Source: Xanthobacter sp. YC-JY1
GTDB taxonomy: Bacteria > Pseudomonadota > Alphaproteobacteria > Rhizobiales > Xanthobacteraceae
Reading direction: 5' to 3'
Length of the DNA: 64,000 bases
Assembly (NCBI RefSeq): GCF_021730305.1
Contig: NZ_CP032674.1
Location: 4,201,001-4,265,000 of the forward strand
The position numbers and the translations under genes were made by a program. This document shows, piece by piece, positions 51,778 through 59,157 of the stretch; the stretch's first letter is position 1, and each line of letters begins with the position of its first letter. The notes under the pieces were generated by a model that worked only from the letters and a program-made list of their open reading frames with translations, was not told the DNA's origin and ran no database searches.

Positions 51778-52170
51778 ATGCGCCCTTCAGCGTGCCTGAT
51801 GCTCGCGGCCGGCCTCCTCGCCGGGGGTCTTTCGGTGGCCCTCGCGCCGGCCGCCTCGGCGCGCGAGCTGCTGATGTTCGAGCGCAAGGGCTGCGCCTAT
51901 TGCCTGAAGTTCGACCACGACGTGGCACCCATCTACGAAAAGACCGACGAGGGGCAGCGCGCGCCGCTCCGGCGTGTGGACCTGTCCGACGGCACGCCCG
52001 GCGACGTGGTGCTGGCGGCGCCGGTCCGCTTCACGCCCACCTTCGTGCTGGTGGACGAGGGGCGCGAAGTCGGGCGCATTATTGGCTATGCTTCGGATGA
52101 AGCGTTCTGGGGCCTGCTCGGCTCGATGCAGGACACCATGACGGACAGGATGGCAGGCGCGCGGCCGTGA
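51778..52170 (+). CDS. soxS: SoxS, periplasmic thioredoxin-like protein
   Basis: A 130-residue protein with a Sec signal (about 1-28) and a thioredoxin-like domain whose active site is CAYC (residues 39-42; ERKGCAYCLKFDHDV), with cis-Pro region RFTPTFVLVD. In Paracoccus and relatives the equivalent SoxS keeps the sox system active by reducing its thiols. It is followed 32 nt later by soxR on the same strand and is divergent from soxV. Confidence 0.85.
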   Translation: MRPSACLMLAAGLLAGGLSVALAPAASARELLMFERKGCAYCLKFDHDVAPIYEKTDEGQRAPLRRVDLSDGTPGDVVLAAPVRFTPTFVLVDEGREVGRIIGYASDEAFWGLLGSMQDTMTDRMAGARP

Positions 52171-52202
52171 GGTCGCCCCGCCGGGATTGAGAAGGCAGGC
52201 AC

Positions 52203-52574
52203 ATGTCGATCGTTTCCAGGCGACTTGAGGACGAACTGCGGGAAGGCCCGGAGATCTCGCCCGAGCTTGACCGCCTCATGCGCAACGCCCGCAAGGCGAG
52301 CGACTTCCTGAAAGCCCTCTCCCACGAGAACCGCCTGCTGCTTCTGTGCCTGCTGGCTGAGGGCGAGCGCTCGGTGACGGAGCTGGAAAACATCCTCTCC
52401 CTGCGCCAGCCCACCGTCTCGCAGCAGCTGGCGCGCCTGCGCCTCGACGATCTCGTCACCACGCGGCGCGACGGCAAGACCATCTATTACAGCCTCGCCA
52501 ACGATGATGTGCGCCGGGTGATCTCGGTGATCTACGACATGTATTGCGGCACCTCAGCATCGGACGCAAAGTAA
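52203..52574 (+). CDS. soxR: SoxR/SqrR/BigR-type ArsR-family persulfide-sensing repressor
   Basis: A 123-residue winged-helix repressor. The DNA-reading helix is LRQPTVSQQLARLRLDDLV. Two cysteines, Cys49 (LLLLCLLAE) and Cys115 (DMYCGT), stand 66 residues apart, the spacing of the two sensing cysteines of SqrR; in that protein a polysulfide bridge between them releases DNA. Therefore this protein probably derepresses sox genes in response to sulfane sulfur. A well-matched operator lies before soxC. It is in an operon with soxS. Confidence 0.92.
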   Translation: MSIVSRRLEDELREGPEISPELDRLMRNARKASDFLKALSHENRLLLLCLLAEGERSVTELENILSLRQPTVSQQLARLRLDDLVTTRRDGKTIYYSLANDDVRRVISVIYDMYCGTSASDAK

Positions 52575-52654
52575 GCTTTAGAAAAAATGCGCCGGGCCGG
52601 CGACGGGACGCTTCACAAGTCCCGCTCCGGCCGTCTCAGGGAGGAGGGCGCGCA

Positions 52655-53761
52655 ATGGATGTTTCAAGCCCCTGGTGGACCGCGCTCGCCGGTCTCGCCG
52701 TGGGCGGGGTGGTCGGCTTCGCCGTGTTCCGCGCCCGCCTGTGCACCTTCGGTGCGCTGGAAGACGCCATGGTGGGCCACGACTGGCGCCGCATGAAGGT
52801 GTTCGCCCTCGCCCTAGGCCTCGCCGTGCTCGGCACGCAGGCCCTCGCCATGGCCGGCATCCTTGCCCCGGACCGCACCAATTACGTCACCACCGCGCTG
52901 CCGTGGCTCGGCATCCTCACCGGGGGTGTGCTGTTCGGCCTCGGCATGGCGCTGGTGGGCACGTGCGCCTTCGGCTCGCTGGTGCGCCTGGGATCGGGCG
53001 ACCTGCGCAGCCTCGTCGTGCTGCTGGTGTTCGGGGCGGTCGCCTACGCCACCTTGCGCGGCATCTTCGCCGGCATCCGGGTGGACGGGCTGGAGCGCAT
53101 CGCCCTGCTGCTGCCGACCGGCACCGCGAGCGACCTGCCCTCCATCATGGGGCGCCTCACCGGGCACGATTTCAGGGGCATCCTCACCGCCGTCGCCGGC
53201 GTCGCGCTGGTGGCGCCGGCCTTCGCCGACCGCAGGCTGCGCCGCGCCGGACGGCTGATGACGGCCGGGGTGATGCTGGGGCTTGGCGTGGTCGCCGGCT
53301 GGCTCGCCACCACCTGGCTGGTGGACGAGTTCGCCCACCCCACACCCCCGCAGAGCCTCACCTTCGTCTCGCCGGTGGCGCGCGCTCTGTTCGGCGTGCT
53401 GTTCGAGCCCACGAGCCTCGCCGAGTTCGGCGCCGGCAGCGTCTTCGGTGTCGCCCTCGGCGCCTTCGCCGCCGCCCGCCTCGCGGACGAATTCCGCTGG
53501 GAGGCGTTCGACGACCCGCGCGAGATGAAGCGCCATCTGCTCGGCGCGGTGCTCATGGGCGCGGGCGGCATCCTCTGCGGCGGCTGCACCATCGGGCAGG
53601 GCCTGACGGCCGGTTCCCTCTTCGCCTTGTCCTGGCCGCTCGCGGTGGCGGGGATGGCGGTCGGCGCGCGGCTGGGCATCGCGCTGCTGATGGAAGGTTC
53701 GCTGACCGGCTTCGTGCGCCAGAGCGTGGCCGGCCGCTTCGGCTTCCACAACAAGCCCTGA
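52655..53761 (+). CDS. YeeE/YedE-family sulfur-compound transporter (SoxT-like)
   Basis: A 368-residue membrane protein with about nine to ten helices. Family cysteine motifs are seen in RARLCTFGALED (near residue 30), GTCAFGSLVRLGSGDLR (near 105) and GGCTIGQGLTAGS (near 310). YeeE of this family imports thiosulfate through a relay of cysteines, and the sox-linked members are named SoxT. GGGAGGAG precedes the ATG at 52655. It lies 80 nt after soxR on the same strand; import of a sulfur signal or sulfur source is likely. Confidence 0.85.
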   Translation: MDVSSPWWTALAGLAVGGVVGFAVFRARLCTFGALEDAMVGHDWRRMKVFALALGLAVLGTQALAMAGILAPDRTNYVTTALPWLGILTGGVLFGLGMALVGTCAFGSLVRLGSGDLRSLVVLLVFGAVAYATLRGIFAGIRVDGLERIALLLPTGTASDLPSIMGRLTGHDFRGILTAVAGVALVAPAFADRRLRRAGRLMTAGVMLGLGVVAGWLATTWLVDEFAHPTPPQSLTFVSPVARALFGVLFEPTSLAEFGAGSVFGVALGAFAAARLADEFRWEAFDDPREMKRHLLGAVLMGAGGILCGGCTIGQGLTAGSLFALSWPLAVAGMAVGARLGIALLMEGSLTGFVRQSVAGRFGFHNKP

Positions 53762-53770
53762 CGGGGAGCC

Positions 53771-55117
53771 TCAGGCGGCGCCGCGCGGCCACACGATGGT
53801 CGCCCTCAGGCCCGCGCCATCGCGGCGGTTCTCCAGCGTGAGCCGGGCACCGGCGCGGGCGGCAGCCATGGTGGCGATGGTGAGCCCGAGGCCGCTTCCC
53901 GCCCCGCTCCGGCTGCGCCCCCGGTAGAAGCGGCGCGTCACCAGCGGCAGCTCATCCTCGGGAATGCCCGGCCCCTCGTCCTCCACGCACAGCCCGCCGG
54001 CGCAGGGACGCCAGGCGATGGTGCCGCCGCCGACCATGTGCTCGACGGTATGCTCGACGGCGTTCTCGTGCAGGTTCCGCAGCATCAGGTGCAGCGCCTC
54101 GTGGTCGCCCTTCAGCTTCACCGCGTCGAGGGCGTCGTCCACCACCACATGGGCCGTCGCGGGCTTCGACGTCTGGCGCACGATGTCGCGCAGCAGCGCC
54201 CCGGCCTCCGTCTCGCCGAAGGCTTCGAGCGGCGGGGACGGCGTGCCTTCGAGCTTGGCGAGCGCCAGCAGCTGCCGCACGAGACGGGTGGTGCGGTCCA
54301 CGGAGACGAGGATCTGCCGCAGCGCGCCCTCGCGCGTCGGCGCATCATGCGCCGCCAGCGCGATCTGGGCCTGCGTCTTCAGGCCGGCGAGGGGCGTGCG
54401 CAATTCGTGCGCGGCGAAGGCGGTCACGTCGCGCTCCTGCCGCCGCGCGGCCTCCACCTTGGCGAACAGGCCGTTGATGGCCTCCAGCAGCGGGCGGATC
54501 TCGGCCGGAGCCGCGGCGGGCGCCACGGGCCGCATGTCCTCGCCGTCACGGGCGGCGATGTCGCCGGCCACCGCATGGAGCGGCGCCAGCCCGCGGCCGA
54601 CGCTGATCCAGATGAGCAGGCCCAGCAGGGGTACGACGAGGATCACCGGCGCCAGCAGCCCCGCCACCAGATCGCGCACCAGCCGGTCGCGCAGGCCGAT
54701 GCGGTCGCCCACCATCACCCGCACGCCCTTGTCCGGATCGAGGATGGTATAGACCCGCCACGGCTCGCCGTTCACCGTGCGCTCGGAGAAGCCTTCCGCG
54801 GGCCCCGCCAGCGCCTCCTCCGGCGCGCCGCCGGATTTCGCGACGAGGCGCCCGTCCAGCGACCAGATCTGGCACGAGAGCTGGCGCTCGTAGCCGGCCT
54901 CCGGCGGGGCCGTCGCCTGCGCCACGGCCTCGGCGGCCGCGATGTTGCCGCCGGCCACCAGCGAATGGACCATGCGCGCCGCCTCCTGCAGGCGGGTATC
55001 CAGCACATGCTCCAGCTCACTGCGGCTGGAGGCGTAGATCCAGCCGGTCGCGCACAGCCAGATGACGCCCGTCGCCGCCAGCAGGATCAGCACCAGCCTG
55101 CGCTTGAGCGAGGTCAT
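53771..55117 (-). CDS. Sensor histidine kinase (QseC/TctE-like)
   Basis: A 448-residue membrane kinase. Two helices (about 9-28 and 147-172) flank a periplasmic sensor of roughly 115 residues with one cysteine (LSCQIWSLDG). A HAMP-like linker, the phospho-acceptor box FAAHELRTPLAGL (His237) and an ATPase domain (NLHENAVEH; EDEGPGIP; GSGLGLTIA, about 330-440) follow. It is paired with the response regulator gene, overlapping its stop by ATGA. Divergent neighbours encode DsbD, DsbA and an L,D-transpeptidase, so envelope thiol or cell-wall stress is a possible signal; that is inference. Confidence 0.9.
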   Translation of the reverse strand: MTSLKRRLVLILLAATGVIWLCATGWIYASSRSELEHVLDTRLQEAARMVHSLVAGGNIAAAEAVAQATAPPEAGYERQLSCQIWSLDGRLVAKSGGAPEEALAGPAEGFSERTVNGEPWRVYTILDPDKGVRVMVGDRIGLRDRLVRDLVAGLLAPVILVVPLLGLLIWISVGRGLAPLHAVAGDIAARDGEDMRPVAPAAAPAEIRPLLEAINGLFAKVEAARRQERDVTAFAAHELRTPLAGLKTQAQIALAAHDAPTREGALRQILVSVDRTTRLVRQLLALAKLEGTPSPPLEAFGETEAGALLRDIVRQTSKPATAHVVVDDALDAVKLKGDHEALHLMLRNLHENAVEHTVEHMVGGGTIAWRPCAGGLCVEDEGPGIPEDELPLVTRRFYRGRSRSGAGSGLGLTIATMAAARAGARLTLENRRDGAGLRATIVWPRGAA

Positions 55118-55776
55118 GCCGCCCCCCTGACGCGATAGCCGAGGCCGCGCACGGTCTCGATGGTCTCGCGGCCGACCTTGGCCCGAAGGTTGTGGATGTG
55201 CACCTCCACGGCGTTGCTCTCCACCTCCCCCTGCCAGCCATAGAGCCGCTCCTCGATCTCCATGCGGGAGCGGATCACGCCGGGCCGCTCCATGAGCGTG
55301 GAGAGCACCGCGAACTCGCGCCGCGACAGGGCGATGGACTGCCCGTCCAGCGTCGCCGCGAGGGTGGCGGGGTCGAGCACCAGCGCGCCCACCTTGAGCA
55401 GCGGGCCGGCCCGGCCGTGGCCACGGCGGGCGATGGCGCGCACGCGGGCGTTCAGTTCGTCGAGGTCGAAGGGCTTGCCGAGATAATCGTCGGCGCCGCC
55501 GTCGAGGCCGCGCACCCGGTCCGGCGCCTCGTCGAGGGCGGTGAGCAGGAGGACGGGCGTCGTGTCCCCTCGTGCGCGCAGGCCGGCGAGCACGTCCAGG
55601 CCGGAGCCGTCCGGGAGCATCACGTCGAGCACCACCGCATCGAAGCGCGCGGCCGCGAGCGCCGCCCGCGCATCGGCGCAGGTCGTCGCATCGTCCACCG
55701 TCGCCCCGGCGAGGCCGAGCCCCACCTTGAGGCCGTCCATCAGGACCGGATCGTCCTCGACGACCAATATGCGCAT
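55114..55776 (-). CDS. OmpR-family response regulator
   Basis: A 220-residue regulator with receiver domain (phospho-acceptor Asp51 in VVLDVMLPDG, Lys in LGKPFDLDEL near residue 101) and a C-terminal winged helix (about 125-218; ALSRREFAVLSTLM, EVHIHNLRAKVG). ATG at 55776 was chosen over GTG at 55779 that precedes it. It is co-transcribed with the sensor kinase and divergent from dsbD; a pair of CTTAAGG repeats in the gap may be its binding site. Confidence 0.92.
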   Translation of the reverse strand: MRILVVEDDPVLMDGLKVGLGLAGATVDDATTCADARAALAAARFDAVVLDVMLPDGSGLDVLAGLRARGDTTPVLLLTALDEAPDRVRGLDGGADDYLGKPFDLDELNARVRAIARRGHGRAGPLLKVGALVLDPATLAATLDGQSIALSRREFAVLSTLMERPGVIRSRMEIEERLYGWQGEVESNAVEVHIHNLRAKVGRETIETVRGLGYRVRGAA

Positions 55777-55813
55777 CACACCACTCCCCTTGCCCCTTCC
55801 CTTCTACCCCGAC

Positions 55814-55831
55814 CTTAAGGCCCGCTTAAGG
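55814..55831 (+). promoter_or_regulatory. CTTAAGG direct repeats between response regulator and dsbD
   Basis: CTTAAGG (55814-55820) repeats at 55825-55831, 11 bp apart start to start, which is the spacing OmpR-type regulators use for tandem dimers. The same bases also read TTAA-N7-TTAA, the CtrA box. The site is 22 nt before the dsbD start. Confidence 0.5.
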
Positions 55832-55852
55832 TGGGCGTCCGAGGGAGCGTTC

Positions 55853-57685
55853 ATGGTCGCGAACACGCCCCGCTCTCCCCTGTCGTACCTCCGCCGCACG
55901 TGCGCCGTCCTGGCGCTGGCCGTGCTGTCGGCCATCGGCGCCGGCTCCGCGCTGGCCCAGAGCCGCATCCTGAAGGCGGACGAGGCCTTCACCGTCTCGG
56001 CGACACGGGCGACGGACGGCGGCCTCGCCCTGAGCTGGCGCATCGCGCCGGGCACCTATCTCTATCGCGAGAGCCTGAAGGCCGGGATGGAGGGCGCCTC
56101 CGTCCCCCTCGCCTTGCCGCCGGGCGAGCAGAAGGACGATCCGAATTTCGGGCCGGTGGACATCTATCACCGGTCCGTCGCGGCGCAGACCACCGGCCTC
56201 CCGGCGACGGGGACAATGGACATCTCCTTCCAGGGCTGCGCCGAGCAGGGGGTCTGCTACCCAGTCGTGACGCGGCAGGTGGATCTCGCGACGCTCGCCA
56301 TCACCCCCGCCCGTCCGCCCGCCGAAGCCTCGCCCACGCAGGACCAAGGGAGCAGCGCGTCGCCCCGCGAACCTGCCGCAGCGCCCGCGCCCGCAGCGCA
56401 ACCGGCCGCCATGGATGGGCTGTTCCAAACTGGCCTGCTGCCCCTGCTGGGGGCCTTCTTCGGCCTCGGCCTGCTGCTCGCCTTCACGCCCTGCGTCTTC
56501 CCCATGCTGCCGATCCTCTCGGGCATCCTCGCCGGCGGCGGAGCGAAGCCGACACCGGCCCGCGGCCTCGCCTTGTCCGGCGCCTATGGCCTTGCCATGG
56601 CTGCGGCCTATGGCGTGCTCGGCATGACCGTCGCCTGGACCGGCGCGAATCTTCAGGCGGCTCTGCAGACGCCATGGGCCATCGGCTTGATGGCCGCCGT
56701 GTTCGTCGTGCTGGCTGGCGCCATGTTCGGTCTCATCGATCTCGCCGTCCCGTCCGCACTCGCGGCGCGGCTGCCGTCGGGCGTGCGCGGTTCCATCGCG
56801 GGGGCGGCGGGGCTCGGCTTCGCCTCGGCGCTGGTGGTGGGGCCGTGCGTGACGCCGCCGCTCGCCGCCGCCATGCTCTATGCGGCGCAGACGGGCGATG
56901 CCGCGCGCGGCGCCTCCGCCCTGTTCATGCTGGGCCTCGGCATGGCGGCACCGCTGGTGGCGGTGGGGGCGTTCGGCGCGCAGATCCTGCCCCGCTCGGG
57001 GCGCTGGCTTCTCGCCATCAAGCAGGGCTGCGGCGTGCTCTTCCTCGCCATCGCCGCATGGCTCGCGGCGCGCGTGCTGCCCGACGCCGCCGGCCTTGCC
57101 CTCTACGGCCTTCTCGCCATCGGCCTCGGCGTGTTCGCAGGCGGCTTCGATGCGCTGACCTCCGACGCCGATGCCGGCCGCCCGATAGGCAAAACCTTGG
57201 GCAAGACGGCAGGCATCGCCGCCGTGGCGTGCGGGCTCCTGCTGCTGGTGGGCGCGGCCGGCGGCGCGAGCGATCCACTGCGCCCCCTTGGCTTCCTCGC
57301 CGCGCCGGCCCGCCCGGTCATCGCGGAAGCGCGGGAGGTGCGGGTGTCGTCCCCCGCCGCGCTGACGCAGGCACTCGCCGCCCGTCAGGACGGCCGCCCC
57401 ACCCTCGTCTCCTTCACCGCCGACTGGTGCACGGTCTGCAAGTCCAACGAAACGACGATGGCTGCGCCGGCCGCAGCCGCGCGCCTGTCCGGGCTGGATC
57501 GGATCGCCGTGGACGTGACCCGGTATGGCGATGGCGCGCAGGCCCTCATGGGCCGCTACGCGGTCATCGGCCCGCCGACCTTGTTCCTCCTCGATCCCAC
57601 CGGGCGCGAGGTGCCGGGATCGCGCCGCGTGGGCGCGCTGACCCTCGCCGACATCGACCACCTCGCCATTCAAGCGGGCCTCTGA
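55853..57685 (+). CDS. dsbD: DsbD, thiol:disulfide interchange protein
   Basis: A 610-residue three-part protein. After a signal peptide (about 1-37), the N-terminal domain carries the cysteine pair in SFQGCAEQGVCYPV (about 127 and 133). The membrane part has eight helices with AFTPCVFPMLPIL and LVVGPCVTPPLAAAM, and the C-terminal thioredoxin domain has FTADWCTVCKSNE (near 525). It carries electrons from cytosolic thioredoxin to periplasmic partners. The ATG at 55853 has GAGGGAGCG upstream. It is followed by the DsbA-family gene, forming an operon. Confidence 0.92.
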   Translation: MVANTPRSPLSYLRRTCAVLALAVLSAIGAGSALAQSRILKADEAFTVSATRATDGGLALSWRIAPGTYLYRESLKAGMEGASVPLALPPGEQKDDPNFGPVDIYHRSVAAQTTGLPATGTMDISFQGCAEQGVCYPVVTRQVDLATLAITPARPPAEASPTQDQGSSASPREPAAAPAPAAQPAAMDGLFQTGLLPLLGAFFGLGLLLAFTPCVFPMLPILSGILAGGGAKPTPARGLALSGAYGLAMAAAYGVLGMTVAWTGANLQAALQTPWAIGLMAAVFVVLAGAMFGLIDLAVPSALAARLPSGVRGSIAGAAGLGFASALVVGPCVTPPLAAAMLYAAQTGDAARGASALFMLGLGMAAPLVAVGAFGAQILPRSGRWLLAIKQGCGVLFLAIAAWLAARVLPDAAGLALYGLLAIGLGVFAGGFDALTSDADAGRPIGKTLGKTAGIAAVACGLLLLVGAAGGASDPLRPLGFLAAPARPVIAEAREVRVSSPAALTQALAARQDGRPTLVSFTADWCTVCKSNETTMAAPAAAARLSGLDRIAVDVTRYGDGAQALMGRYAVIGPPTLFLLDPTGREVPGSRRVGALTLADIDHLAIQAGL

Positions 57686-57707
57686 CCCCATGACCGAAGG
57701 ACGACCC

Positions 57708-58337
57708 ATGCGCCGCAGGGAATTCATCCGCATCGCCGCGCTCACAGCGCTCGTGCCAGCCGCGCTGGCGGGCACGCGCGGGGCACGGGCGGAAGGCGTC
57801 GACGTCAACGCCATCCTCCGCGACCCGGCCGCGCCGACCTTCGGCAATGCGGACGGCGACGTCACCATCGTCGCCTTCCTCGATTACAACTGCCCCTTCT
57901 GCAAGAAATCGGCGCCGGACCTCGCCCGCGTGGTGAAGGAGGACGGGCACATCCGGCTCGTCTACAAGGACTGGCCGGTGCTGACCGAGGCTTCGGTCTA
58001 CGGCGCGCAGCTGGCGCTCGCGGCGACCTATCAGGGGCGCTACGAGACGGTGCACGACGCGCTGATGGCCATCCCCGGCCGCCGCATCGACGAGCCGACC
58101 ATGCTGAAGGCCGTGGCCGGCTCGGGCGTCGACCTCGACCGGCTGATGGCGGATCTCAAAGCCCATATCGCGGACATCGGCGCGCTCCTGAAGCGCAACG
58201 CCGCGCAGGCGGAGTCCCTCGGCCTCAGCGGCACGCCCACCTATCTGGTCGGCCCGCTGCTCGCCTCCACCCTCGACTATTCCAACTTCAAGCGCGCCGT
58301 GGCCGAAGCCCGCCGCCGCCAGACCGCGGGGGAATGA
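57708..58337 (+). CDS. DsbA-family (Com1-like) periplasmic thioredoxin-fold protein
   Basis: A 209-residue protein with a Tat-like signal (RRREFIRIAALTALV), active site CPFC in YNCPFCKKSAP (residues 62-65) and the cis-proline loop SGTPTYLVG (near 184). The helical insertion between them is of DsbA type, the Com1/BdbD branch. ATG at 57708 was chosen because GAAGGACG lies properly upstream; an ATG at 57690 is possible. It overlaps the next gene by ATGA and probably exchanges thiols with DsbD, as an oxidase or as a reductase or isomerase partner. Confidence 0.88.
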   Translation: MRRREFIRIAALTALVPAALAGTRGARAEGVDVNAILRDPAAPTFGNADGDVTIVAFLDYNCPFCKKSAPDLARVVKEDGHIRLVYKDWPVLTEASVYGAQLALAATYQGRYETVHDALMAIPGRRIDEPTMLKAVAGSGVDLDRLMADLKAHIADIGALLKRNAAQAESLGLSGTPTYLVGPLLASTLDYSNFKRAVAEARRRQTAGE

Positions 58338-59023
58338 TGCCGCACGTGGATCCTCTCTCCGCCGCCAACATGCTCTCTCGTCGCAGCCTGTTCACCACCC
58401 TCCTGCTGCCGCTGGCCCTCGGGGCCTGCGTGACCACGCAGGAGGAGATGCCAGTAAAGGCGCCGCGCATCGCGCCGACCGATGCCGCGCGCTATGGCGC
58501 GCTGGAGGACAATGGCTTCCGCATTCCCGCCGCTGATCCCGACGACATCAAGCCGCGCAACGTCCGCCAGCTGGTGAGCAACCCCACCGGACAGGAGCCG
58601 GGCACGCTGGTGGTCGATCCCCGGAACCGCTTCCTCTATCTCGTGCAGGAGAACGGCAAGGCGCTGCGCTATGGCGTGGGTGTCGGCCGCGAAGGGCTCG
58701 AATTCTCCGGCACCGCGAATGTGGGCAACAAGCGCGAATGGCCGAGCTGGCGGCCCACCGACGCCATGATCGCGCGCGAGCCCGCCAAGTATCGCCCCTG
58801 GGCCGGTGGCATGGCGGGGGGCGAGACCAATCCCCTGGGTGCCCGCGCGCTCTATCTGTTCAAGGACGGCAAGGACACGCTCTACCGCATCCACGGCACC
58901 AACGAGCCGTGGACCATCGGCGAGGCGGTCTCCTCCGGCTGCATCCGCATGATGAACCAGGACGTGATCGACCTGTACCGCCGCGTGCCGAACGGCACCA
59001 AGGTGGTGGTGCTTCCCGTCTGA
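58334..59023 (+). CDS. L,D-transpeptidase lipoprotein (YkuD domain)
   Basis: A 229-residue enzyme. The lipobox LALGAC (Cys32) marks a lipoprotein. The YkuD catalytic block runs from HGTNEPWTIG (His187) to SSGCIRM (Cys203), with the conserved His, Ser, Gly, Cys and Arg all present. It forms 3-3 peptidoglycan cross-links or anchors proteins to the wall. It overlaps the DsbA-family gene by ATGA (two adjacent ATGs at 58334 and 58337). Its active-site cysteine needs a reduced thiol, which fits its location in the dsbD operon; this link is inference. Confidence 0.9.
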   Translation: MMPHVDPLSAANMLSRRSLFTTLLLPLALGACVTTQEEMPVKAPRIAPTDAARYGALEDNGFRIPAADPDDIKPRNVRQLVSNPTGQEPGTLVVDPRNRFLYLVQENGKALRYGVGVGREGLEFSGTANVGNKREWPSWRPTDAMIAREPAKYRPWAGGMAGGETNPLGARALYLFKDGKDTLYRIHGTNEPWTIGEAVSSGCIRMMNQDVIDLYRRVPNGTKVVVLPV

Positions 59024-59111
59024 GTTCTCCAAGCCTGCGCGGCGCCTGAGCGAGGCAACGCAACACTTTCACCCTTTCCACCCGTCCATTGTCCCGCGAC
59101 GGGGGGATGCG

Positions 59112-59145
59112 CGAGCGCCCGGACCCTGCACGGCCCGGGCGCTCG
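59112..59145. terminator. Hairpin terminator between convergent genes
   Basis: CGAGCGCCCGG (59112-59122) pairs perfectly over 11 bp with CCGGGCGCTCG (59135-59145) around a 12-nt loop. The downstream tail on the plus strand is only modestly T-rich. It sits between the ends of the L,D-transpeptidase and pentaheme cytochrome genes and may serve both. Confidence 0.6.
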
Positions 59146-59157
59146 TTGCCTGTTCAA

